Positions 56,876 through 64,000 of a DNA stretch of 64,000 nt are shown in pieces (within the stretch, counting starts at the first letter, position 1; the number at the start of each line of letters is the position of its first letter). Origin of the DNA: Blastococcus sp. HT6-4 (lineage in GTDB: Bacteria > Actinomycetota > Actinomycetes > Mycobacteriales > Geodermatophilaceae). A program made the translations under genes and the position numbers. Where the stretch lies: NCBI RefSeq assembly GCF_039679125.1, contig NZ_CP155551.1, positions 2,108,001 through 2,172,000 on the forward strand, written 5' to 3'. The notes beneath the pieces were generated by a model that did no database searches, had not been told where the DNA came from, and saw only the letters and a program-made list of their open reading frames with translations.

Positions 56876-57733
56876 GTGACATCCGGTGACCTCGCAGCCT
56901 TCCTCGTCGCCCGGCGAGCGCGACTCCGCCCCGCTGACGTCGGGCTGGTCTCCTCGGGTGTCCGCCGGGTCGAGGGGTTGCGCCGCGAGGAGGTCGCGCT
57001 TCTCGCGGGGGTGAGCGTCGACTACTACACCCGGCTGGAGCAGGGGCGGGAGCGGCACCCGTCAGCGGCGGTGCTGCGCGGGTTGTCCCAGGCGCTGCGC
57101 CTGGACCGGGAGGCCTGCGACCACCTGTTCCGCCTGGCCGGTGTGCCGACGGGGGGGCCGGTCGCCCCAGCACCGGCGACAGTCGACCCGCACCTCCGGG
57201 TACTGCTGGATTCCTGGCCGGACACCCCCGCGATGGTCATCGACCGCGTCCTCGACGTCCTCGCGCTGAACTCCCTGGCCGAGCAGCTCTACGCCGACTT
57301 CGCGACGGCGGACAACATCGCCCGGATGACCTTCCTGGACCCGGCCGGCCGGACGTTCTTCGCCGACTGGTCGCGGGCGGCGGATGCCTGCGTGGCGAAC
57401 CTGCGGCACGCCCTCGGTTGTGATCAGCACGATCCCGGCCTGCACGCGCTCGTCGGCGAGCTGACCCGCGGCAGCGCGGAGTTCCGTTCGCGGTGGCCGC
57501 GCAACGACGTCCGCGGCAAGACGCAGGAGGCCAAGACGTTCGACCACCGTGGCGTCGGTCTCCTGACGCTCACCCACCACACCTTCGAGGTGCGCGCCGC
57601 GCCCGGCCAGCAGCTCGTCGTCTACGGTGCCGAACCCGGCAGTACCAGCGCCGGTGCCCTTCGGCTGCTGGGCGCCCTGGCGGCGACGGGACGCCGGGAG
57701 TCCCTCGACGTCCAGCGCCCGCATCCTGGGTGA
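56876..57733 (+). CDS. XRE-family regulator with MmyB ligand-binding domain
   Basis: 285-residue regulator. HTH at about residues 5-80 with the family-specific VRRVEGLRREEVALLAGVSV and DYYTRLEQGRERHPS. The MmyB-like domain follows: VLDVLALNSLAEQLYADF, MTFLDPAGRTFFADW, LTLTHHTFEVRAAPGQQLVVY. Such regulators are usually encoded next to, and control, an oxidoreductase or hydrolase; here the divergent amidohydrolase pair is the likely target. GTG start at 56876. Confidence 0.92.
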   Translation: MTSGDLAAFLVARRARLRPADVGLVSSGVRRVEGLRREEVALLAGVSVDYYTRLEQGRERHPSAAVLRGLSQALRLDREACDHLFRLAGVPTGGPVAPAPATVDPHLRVLLDSWPDTPAMVIDRVLDVLALNSLAEQLYADFATADNIARMTFLDPAGRTFFADWSRAADACVANLRHALGCDQHDPGLHALVGELTRGSAEFRSRWPRNDVRGKTQEAKTFDHRGVGLLTLTHHTFEVRAAPGQQLVVYGAEPGSTSAGALRLLGALAATGRRESLDVQRPHPG

Positions 57734-57979
57734 TCCGGAATCCGCCCGATGGAGGACCGAGCCACTGTCTCCCCTCCTCGCCTCGTGCGATCGGCACAGG
57801 GGATGCAGCCCATCCGGGCGCCGATCGGGACGTCCGACGACGTTCCCGGGGCGGACCGGCTCGTCGGACTCCCACGCCTGCCGGAGGTCCGGCCGCGCCC
57901 ACGGCTCCGCCGGCACCGTGCTGGTGCGTCCGTCGCCGGAATCGCGCCCGGCCGCTGAGTGCGTGGGAAGGTGCAGGAC

Positions 57980-60205
57980 GTGACGTCACCCGACTCCCCC
58001 CGGTGGACGCTCCGGACGCTGTACCAACCGATCGTCGACCTCCGGGACGGGACGCCCGTCGCCGTGGAGGCGCTGTCCCGGGGGGAGCCGGGGCCACGGG
58101 AGTCGGCGGGAGCGCTCTTCGCCGCTGCCCGGGGGTCGGGGACGCTGGTCGAGCTCGACGAGGCGTGTCTCCGTGCCGCCCTGCGCGGTGCCGGGCGGCG
58201 CGCCGGCGCGCTCACCCTCTTCGTCAACATCGAACCGGCCACGTTGTCGGCGCTGAGCCCGCGGCGCCTGCGGGCGCTCGCGGACCTGGTCGGCGACGAC
58301 GTCCAGGTGGTCGTGGAAGTCACCGAACGTGACCTCCTCGATCGCGCCGCCGACCTGGTCCGTGGTGTCCGGGCCGTCCGCGAGCTGGGCTGGGGCGTGG
58401 CTCTCGACGACGCCGGGGCGGAGTCCAAGGGGCTCGCGCTGATGTCGTTCCTGCGGCCGGACGTGATCAAGCTCGACCTCGCCCTGGTCCGCGGGCACAC
58501 GACCCTGCGAGCCGCCGCGGTGGTCAACGCGGTCCGGGCGGAGGCCGAGCGTTCCGGTGCGGTCCTCCTCGCCGAGGGGATCGAGAGCGAGCAGCACCTC
58601 GAACGCGCGCTGGCCATGGGGGCTCGACTGGGCCAGGGCTGGATGTTCGGACGGCCCGGGCCGCTGGCGACCGCAGGCATGCGCGCCTTCCCCGTCCCCC
58701 CGCCGCCCGACCGTCGCACGCGTGCGGGCGCAGCTCCCCGCACGCCGTACGACGTGCTCAGCGCCGGCTCTGCCGCGCAGCGCGCCACCCTGCCGCTGGT
58801 CGCCTCGATCACTCGCCAGGTGGAGCGGCAGGCGCTGGTCCTCGACGAGGAGACGGTGGTGCTGGCGAACTTCCAGAACGCGGAGGCGATGACCCCGTCG
58901 ACCCGCCGCCGGTACGAGTCGCTCGCCGGTCTGGCCGCGCTGACCGCCGTCACCGGCGCCGGGATGCCCGACGAACCCGCCCCCGGGGTCCACGGCACGG
59001 CCCTCGACGCCGACGATCCCCTCACCGACCAGTGGGTGGTCACCGTCGTGAGCCCGCACTTCGCCGCCGCGCTCGCCGCCCGCGACGTGCCGGCCGGGTA
59101 CGGCGACGCCCCCGGCGACTCCACCGGTCCCGCCGGCGGGCCGGCGCGCCGGCTGGACTACGTGCTGACCTACGACCGGGAGCGGGTCCTCGACGCTGCG
59201 GGACTGCTGCTGGAGAAGGTGCGCCCCACGTCCGGCACGGCGGCGCCGTCGCCGGCCGGGGGCGAGGCGCCGACCCCGGACGCCGTGCGCGTGCCCCCCG
59301 GTGAGCTGCCGGATCTCCTGCTGCGGGCCATCGCGACGGCCAGCAACGGCATCGTCATCGCGGACGCCACCCTGCCGGATCTCCCGGTGGTCTACGCCAA
59401 TGCGGCGTTCCTGCGATTGACGGGATACGCCGAGCACGAGGTGCTCGGCCGCAACTGCCGGTTCCTGCAGGGCCGGGCCACCGACCCGAGCCAGGTGCAG
59501 CCGATCCGCCGTCGGCTCCTCGCCGGACGGGACGTCCACACCGTCCTGCTCAACTACCGGCGTGACGGGTCGGCCTTCTGGAACGAGCTCCACATCAGCC
59601 CGGTCACGAACGCGATCGGCGACGTCACCCACTACATCGGCAACCAGGTCGACGTCACCAGCCGGGTCGAACGCGAACTGCGGACGACGTACCTCGCCCA
59701 TCACGACGAGCTCACCGCGCTGCCCAACCGGGCCCACGTCCTCGACCACCTCCGCCTGGAACTGCGACGCGCGCGGCGGAGCGGCACCAGCGTGGGCGTG
59801 CTCATGCTGGACCTGGACGAGTTCAAGGACATCAACGACCGGTTCGGCCACGCGGCCGGGGACTCGGTGCTGACCTGGGCCGCCGGTCGCCTCCGCTCGG
59901 CCGTCCGCGCCGGTGACCTGCTCGGGCGACTCGGCGGCGACGAGTTCCTCGTGGTGCTCGCCGGGCTCCCGCCGACGGGAGAGTCGCCCGGACGCCCGGA
60001 ACGGGAGCCGTCGGCCGAGGAGACGCTCCGCCTGGTCCGGGAGCACCTCCACGCCGCCCTCGACCACCCCCTCACCCTGGCCGACGCCACCGTCCACCTC
60101 AGCGCCAGTTCCGGCGCCGCGCTGTTCCCCCGCGACGCCGACGACGCGGCGGAGCTGATCGCCCGTGCCGACGCCGCCATGTACCGGCACAAGACCAGGA
60201 GCTGA
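57980..60205 (+). CDS. EAL-DICT-LOV-GGDEF blue-light c-di-GMP enzyme
   Basis: 741-residue bifunctional signalling protein. EAL domain (about 10-240): EALSR (Glu30), VNIEP, EVTERD, LDDAG, VIKLD and LAEGIESE keep the phosphodiesterase residues. DICT sensory domain (about 255-400) follows. LOV domain (about 446-560): GRNCRFLQG with the photo-adduct Cys493, NYRRDGSAFWNELHISPV and YIGNQVDVT with the flavin-sensing Gln. GGDEF domain (about 565-740): RLGGDEF at 652-656 with an RxxD inhibitory site (RAGD) just before. The GTG at 57980 follows GGAAGG; 57959 is an alternative. It should make or break c-di-GMP in response to blue light. Confidence 0.93.
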   Translation: MTSPDSPRWTLRTLYQPIVDLRDGTPVAVEALSRGEPGPRESAGALFAAARGSGTLVELDEACLRAALRGAGRRAGALTLFVNIEPATLSALSPRRLRALADLVGDDVQVVVEVTERDLLDRAADLVRGVRAVRELGWGVALDDAGAESKGLALMSFLRPDVIKLDLALVRGHTTLRAAAVVNAVRAEAERSGAVLLAEGIESEQHLERALAMGARLGQGWMFGRPGPLATAGMRAFPVPPPPDRRTRAGAAPRTPYDVLSAGSAAQRATLPLVASITRQVERQALVLDEETVVLANFQNAEAMTPSTRRRYESLAGLAALTAVTGAGMPDEPAPGVHGTALDADDPLTDQWVVTVVSPHFAAALAARDVPAGYGDAPGDSTGPAGGPARRLDYVLTYDRERVLDAAGLLLEKVRPTSGTAAPSPAGGEAPTPDAVRVPPGELPDLLLRAIATASNGIVIADATLPDLPVVYANAAFLRLTGYAEHEVLGRNCRFLQGRATDPSQVQPIRRRLLAGRDVHTVLLNYRRDGSAFWNELHISPVTNAIGDVTHYIGNQVDVTSRVERELRTTYLAHHDELTALPNRAHVLDHLRLELRRARRSGTSVGVLMLDLDEFKDINDRFGHAAGDSVLTWAAGRLRSAVRAGDLLGRLGGDEFLVVLAGLPPTGESPGRPEREPSAEETLRLVREHLHAALDHPLTLADATVHLSASSGAALFPRDADDAAELIARADAAMYRHKTRS

Positions 60206-60330
60206 GCAGCGGCGTCCCGACCGGAACAGGTGTCCGCCGCTGGGGCTGACTCCCAGCGGCGATGCGGCGATGCGGCGGACGGCGCCGGCCACCGCCGCCG
60301 TCAGCACCGCGAGGGACGGGACGGCAGGCG

Positions 60331-60960
60331 TCAGGACCTGGTCGCGACGAGCGCCGTCCAGCAGCCGGCGAGCCGGGTCTCCTGCGCGACGACGGTCAGC
60401 CCCGCCTCCCGGCAGGCGTCGGCCAGCCCGTCCGGGGTGGGCCGGTCGGCGTCGGCGGGGTGGAAGGCGACCGCCCGCAGGGGGCGGCTGTCGACGAACC
60501 GCGCGGTCATCTCGCAGGAGAAGAACCGGCCGCCCGGCCGCAGCACCCGCGCCGCCTCGCGGACCACGTCCCGCCAGGCCTCGGCGTGGTGCAGCACGTG
60601 GTAGGCGAAGACCGCGTCGTAGGACCCCGCCGCCGCGGGAACCGCGGTGGCGTCGCCCTCCCGCACGTCGACCCGGCCGCCGAGGTCGCCGGTCGCCGCC
60701 CGGCACGCAGCCACGCTCGCGGGATACCGGTCGATCCCCTCGGCGCGACCGGCACCGAAGACCTCGAGCGCGAGCCGCAGGCCGGTGCCCCGCCGGCCGG
60801 TGCCCAGCTCGAGGACGACGCCGCCGGGTACCTCGCCGCCGAGGCGCCGCAGGACGGCCGCCTCCCCCCGCCGCTGCACGAACGCGCGGAGCCGGGAGTC
60901 GACCCACAGGCGGGTGGCATCGACGTAGGTGGACGGGACGTTGGGCCTGTCGCGCACCAT
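60331..60960 (-). CDS. SAM-dependent class I methyltransferase
   Basis: 209-residue methyltransferase. SAM-binding motif I VVLELGTGRRGTG, an acidic residue at the end of strand two (EGIDRYP), [15 protein letters not shown], and FAYHVLHH for motif post-II (Methyltransf_11 type). Target unknown. It is divergent from the SDR gene with only 37 bases between the starts, so they share a promoter region. Confidence 0.88.
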   Translation of the reverse strand: MVRDRPNVPSTYVDATRLWVDSRLRAFVQRRGEAAVLRRLGGEVPGGVVLELGTGRRGTGLRLALEVFGAGRAEGIDRYPASVAACRAATGDLGGRVDVREGDATAVPAAAGSYDAVFAYHVLHHAEAWRDVVREAARVLRPGGRFFSCEMTARFVDSRPLRAVAFHPADADRPTPDGLADACREAGLTVVAQETRLAGCWTALVATRS

Positions 60961-60997
60961 GCGGTTGTGCCCCTCGTGCCCTGGGCAAAACGGGGCG

Positions 60998-61843
60998 ATG
61001 ACAGACCTGCAGGAGCGCGTCGTCCTGGTCACCGGCGGAAGCACCGGTATCGGTCGCACCGTCGTCCACCGCCTGGCCGCGGACGGGGCGCGCGTGGTGG
61101 CGTGCGCCCGCGACGGGGGCCGGCTGGCCGAGGCGCTGGCCGGCGTCGACCGCGTGACCGGAGTGCCGGCCGACGTCTCCTCCGCCACCGACCGGGTGGC
61201 GCTGGTCGAACGGGTGGTCGCGGAGCACGGGCGCCTGGACGCCGTCGTCCTGAACGCGGCGATCGGCTACGCCGGGCTCGTCGAGGAGACGCCGCAGGAC
61301 GCCGTCGAGGCGATGATCACCACCAACCTGACCGGGGTGGTCGACCTCGCGCGTCTCGCCCTCCCGCACCTGCTGGCGGCGGCCGCGGAACGGGGGCGCG
61401 CCGACATCCTCGTCACGGCCTCCTCCGCCGCGCTGGCGCAGGTGCCGCCGCTGACCGTCTACTCGGCCACCAAGGCCGGCGCGCACGGCTTCGTCAAGGG
61501 GCTCCGGCGGGAGGTCACGGCTCGCGGCGTCCGGGTCCACTCGATCACGCCCGGCCCGGTGTCGACCGAATGGCTGGTCCGTGGCCGAGGGGCGGCCCCG
61601 GTGTCCGACGAGGACGCCGAAGGGCGGCTCTCGCGCGGCATCCGGCCGGAGCGGGTGGCCGAGCAGGTCGCGCGCAGCCTCACCTCCTACTGGTCCCGGA
61701 CGGTGTCGGTGCCCCGGTGGATGGGCCTGGCGCGCCTCGGCGAGGTCCCGCCCGTCGACCGGATCCTCGACATGACCCTGTCCCGGCAGGCGCACCGCAT
61801 CCAGCGGATCACCGACCGAGCGGTGGCCGAGCGCGGCGCATGA
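60998..61843 (+). CDS. Short-chain dehydrogenase/reductase
   Basis: 281-residue SDR. TGGSTGIG cofactor loop, NAAIGYAG, catalytic Ser in VTASSAALA and YSATKAGAHGF with the Tyr-x3-Lys pair, then ITPGPVSTEW. The C-terminal 45 residues extend past the usual fold. It resembles the first SDR of the window (391-1413) in general build but differs in sequence. Substrate unknown; divergent from the methyltransferase. Confidence 0.9.
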   Translation: MTDLQERVVLVTGGSTGIGRTVVHRLAADGARVVACARDGGRLAEALAGVDRVTGVPADVSSATDRVALVERVVAEHGRLDAVVLNAAIGYAGLVEETPQDAVEAMITTNLTGVVDLARLALPHLLAAAAERGRADILVTASSAALAQVPPLTVYSATKAGAHGFVKGLRREVTARGVRVHSITPGPVSTEWLVRGRGAAPVSDEDAEGRLSRGIRPERVAEQVARSLTSYWSRTVSVPRWMGLARLGEVPPVDRILDMTLSRQAHRIQRITDRAVAERGA

Positions 61844-61927
61844 CAGCCCGGGCGGGGTGAACGACGCACCGGGTGGCGGGACCGGGCCGGCAGTCGCAGG
61901 AGCGCCGGGACGGCGCCGGCCGTGGAG

Positions 61928-63505
61928 TCAGGTGCGCACCCGGTTCCGCGGCCGCCGGCGCCGGGCGAAGAACCGCTCGACCCGGCGCCACCGGTTCGGC
62001 GTCTTCTCCGGGTCCATCACCTCGGACTCGGCGAGCACCCGTTCGCCCGGACCGAGCTCGGGCGGTTCGAACGGCACCAGCGAGCGGCCGGTGGGCCGGC
62101 GCAGCCGCTCGATCGCCTGCACCAACGAGCCGGTGTCGGCGATCGCGGCGGCGACGTCGTCCGGGGTGCAGCCGAGGTGCTCGGCGAGCAGGCCGTTCCG
62201 GAAGCCGACGATGGTCGCGGCGAGCCGATCGGCGCCCGGCCGCCCCTCCACCGCCTCGATCGCCAGGTCGCACTCGGTGTCCAGGCCCATCGAGCGGTTG
62301 TTCACGTTGCTGGAGCCGATCCGGATCAGGCGGTCGTCGATCACGGTCACCTTGGCGTGCACGTAGATGTGCGCGCGCTGCTCGGTCACCGGTGTGTAGA
62401 GCCGGAACCGGTCGTGCGCGTCGGCCGCGCGCACGATCTCCAGGACCCGGGCGCGCGCGGTGCCCATCGCCTTCTCCGAGAGCCAGCCGTCGGCGGTCCA
62501 CGGGTTCACCACGACCACGTCGGGGCCGTCGGGCTCGCGCAGCCGCTCGGCGATGGCCTCGGCGATCCGGCGGCTGGCGAAGTACTGGCTCTCCACGTAG
62601 ATCGAGCGGCGGGCGGCGGCGATCGCGGCCAGCCACAGCAGCTCGATCTCGTGCACCAGGGGGGCGCCGCCGTGCTCGGGCCGGGTGCGGGAGATCGCGA
62701 CGTCGACGTCGGTGAGCAGCGGCTCGACGTCCTCGGGCCAGCACTCCCGCGCGTCGAGGACGGGCTCCAGCCGCTCTCCGGTGCCGCTCTCCCACCGCTC
62801 GCGCGCCAGCTCGGCGACGGCACGAGCGGCGGGCCCGCTCATGATGCTGGTCGCGTCGTGCCACGGGCCGGTCAGCCGGCCCCGTGCGCGTCCGGTCGCC
62901 GGACGGCGCCGGTGCGGGTTGCCGTCGGCGTGCTCGGAGGTGTCCCAGCGGTCGGCGGTGACGTCGATGCCGCCGGCGAAGGTCAGGCAGTCGTCGATGA
63001 CGACGATCTTCTGGTGGTGCGCCCCGCCGACGGGGTGGTGGGTGTCGATGGCCAGGGTGAGCCGGTCGGGAGTGCGCCGGTCGAGCAGCACGATCGGTTC
63101 GAGACCGCGGCCGAGCGCGCGGAGCATGCCCAGATCCCACTGCAGGACGCCGATCTCCAGCTGCGGGTTCTGCTCCACCGCCTGCTCGAGGACGGCGCCG
63201 AGCCGGTCGTCCTTCGGCCGGCTGCCGTCCAGCGGATCGAGCCGGATCCGCGGGTCGAAGTCCCAGCCGATGAACAGCACCCGCCGCTGGGCCTGCATCA
63301 CGGCACGCTTCAGGGTGGCGAAGTAGCCGGCCGCGTCGACGAAGATCGCGAAGCGGGTGGCCCGCTCGATCCGCCAGCACGTCTCGCCGGGGATCAGCAG
63401 CGGCGCACCCTGCTCCGGCCCGCCGACGCCGGGAGCGTGGGCCGGCGCGGGCGACCCGGTACCGGGATCGGTATCGGGTTCCGACGTGGTCTCGGCACCG
63501 TCCAT
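61928..63505 (-). CDS. Phospholipase D family protein (two HKD motifs)
   Basis: 525-residue phosphodiesterase. Both halves of the active site are present: HHQKIVVIDDCLTFAGGID (about residue 195) and HAKVTVIDDRLIRIGSSN (about residue 410). YVESQYFASRRIAEAI lies between, as in cardiolipin-synthase/PLD proteins. No signal peptide or membrane helix, so an intracellular or peripheral enzyme. The ATG at 63505 is the last plausible start before the conserved part; a GTG one codon upstream is possible. Confidence 0.92.
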   Translation of the reverse strand: MDGAETTSEPDTDPGTGSPAPAHAPGVGGPEQGAPLLIPGETCWRIERATRFAIFVDAAGYFATLKRAVMQAQRRVLFIGWDFDPRIRLDPLDGSRPKDDRLGAVLEQAVEQNPQLEIGVLQWDLGMLRALGRGLEPIVLLDRRTPDRLTLAIDTHHPVGGAHHQKIVVIDDCLTFAGGIDVTADRWDTSEHADGNPHRRRPATGRARGRLTGPWHDATSIMSGPAARAVAELARERWESGTGERLEPVLDARECWPEDVEPLLTDVDVAISRTRPEHGGAPLVHEIELLWLAAIAAARRSIYVESQYFASRRIAEAIAERLREPDGPDVVVVNPWTADGWLSEKAMGTARARVLEIVRAADAHDRFRLYTPVTEQRAHIYVHAKVTVIDDRLIRIGSSNVNNRSMGLDTECDLAIEAVEGRPGADRLAATIVGFRNGLLAEHLGCTPDDVAAAIADTGSLVQAIERLRRPTGRSLVPFEPPELGPGERVLAESEVMDPEKTPNRWRRVERFFARRRRPRNRVRT

Positions 63506-63738
63506 CACATCGGCAGTGTGCCCGCCGTCGCGGGCGGAGCCAACGACCGGCTCTCCTGCAGCCGCGGCCGCAGCCGTGCGCGTGTCGCGCCCCGGACCGG
63601 CGGGCCCTCTCGAGCGCGGCCTCCTCCGCGCGATCGCGGTGCCGGTACGCCGCAGGCGCCGGAGGGAGCGAATGGCCGCATCCGAACGCGAACTTTTCGC
63701 CGGCGCGCGGCGCACACGCCGACGACGTGGGTACCGTT

Positions 63739-63754
63739 TGTGACCTGGACCACA
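63739..63754. promoter_or_regulatory. CRP-like half-conserved site before the flavin monooxygenase gene
   Basis: TGTGA-CCTGGA-CCACA fits the TGTGA-N6-TCACA layout with one mismatch and lies 20 bases before the ATG at 63775, where it could act as a repressor site or overlap the start of transcription. Confidence 0.35.
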
Positions 63755-63774
63755 GGGATGAGTGGAGGTCGACC

Positions 63775-64000
63775 ATGACCACGACCGAGCAGCGGACCGT
63801 CCCGGAGCAGGGCAGCGACCCGTCCCACCCCGAGCACGTCGACGTCCTCGTCGTCGGGGCCGGGGTGTCGGGCATCGGCGCCGCGCACCACCTGCGCGAA
63901 CGCTTCCCGGAGAGGTCCTTCGTGCTCCTGGACGCCCAGGACAACCGCGGCGGCACGTGGTGGACCCACCGGTACCCGGGGGTGCGCTCCGACAGCGACC
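63775..64000 (+). CDS. Flavin-containing (Baeyer-Villiger-type) monooxygenase, N-terminal part
   Basis: First 75 residues of a gene that runs off the window. VLVVGAGVSGIGAAHHL is the FAD-binding Rossmann loop, and GGTWWTHRYPGVRSDSD is the second FAD motif of class B monooxygenases, as in Baeyer-Villiger enzymes and their relatives. GGAGG precedes the ATG at 63775. Full type and substrate cannot be told without the rest. Confidence 0.88.
   Translation, partial: MTTTEQRTVPEQGSDPSHPEHVDVLVVGAGVSGIGAAHHLRERFPERSFVLLDAQDNRGGTWWTHRYPGVRSDSD

Noticed and set aside
57986-61795. 1269-codon minus-strand open frame
   Set aside because: Antisense of the EAL-LOV-GGDEF gene and SDR; no domain and biased composition.

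Overview
The window is very GC-rich, with strong C/G preference at third codon positions, frequent GTG starts and many 1-4 base gene overlaps. It looks like chromosomal DNA of an actinobacterium. The mix of soil and stone-dweller functions (form II CO-dehydrogenase-like enzyme, CHRD protein, LOV photosensor, small Cys-rich proteins, many hydrolases) suggests the Geodermatophilaceae (Blastococcus, Modestobacter, Geodermatophilus type). That placement is inference. I saw no rRNA, tRNA, CRISPR array, insertion sequence or phage gene.

Layout. 1-2000: decayed SF1 helicase end, an SDR dehydrogenase and a 590-base stretch with only coding debris. 2001-10170: a complete unsaturated-uronate (pectin/uronide) catabolic locus. 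An IclR regulator, KduI and a TRAP transporter (DctM, DctQ, DctP) lie on the minus strand. A zinc dehydrogenase, KduD, KDPG aldolase and KDG kinase lie on the plus strand. Both arms diverge from a short region holding two operator-like palindromes. 10409-16444: acyl-CoA dehydrogenase, secreted LysM/M15-like protein, small unknown proteins, CPBP membrane protease and an NAD(P)-binding epimerase. 16587-21646: aldehyde dehydrogenase and a molybdenum hydroxylase (form II CoxL, CoxS, CoxM). 21903-25740: a frameshifted alpha/beta hydrolase, an epimerase, glutaminase and another hydrolase remnant.

25867-30734: ABM monooxygenase, zinc ADH, MIP18/DUF59 protein and amidohydrolase, divergent from an AcoR-type regulator. 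This resembles the accessory genes of propane-monooxygenase loci, but no monooxygenase is present. 30738-37249: DUF3500 protein, HpaI-type aldolase, MFS transporter, then asparaginase, a NodB-fold (allantoinase/cyclic-imidase-like) hydrolase and a beta-lactamase-fold hydrolase.

37578-45507 is the most unusual region. Four translationally coupled genes encode an alpha/beta hydrolase, a CHAT-fold pseudoenzyme, a CHAT (caspase-like) protease with an intact His/Cys pair, and a second clan-CD-like protease candidate. They face a two-gene tyrosinase operon, which diverges from a MerR-type regulator. A caspase-like module beside a phenoloxidase is, to my knowledge, not a described system.

45525-64000: a long acyl-CoA dehydrogenase, DUF1905 and CHRD proteins, an epoxide hydrolase divergent from a WYL regulator, a Na+/H+ antiporter, an amidohydrolase beside a barrel-less amidohydrolase-Atu4866 fusion with a divergent MmyB-type regulator, an EAL-DICT-LOV-GGDEF blue-light c-di-GMP enzyme, a methyltransferase, an SDR, a phospholipase D and the start of a Baeyer-Villiger-type flavin monooxygenase that runs off the window.
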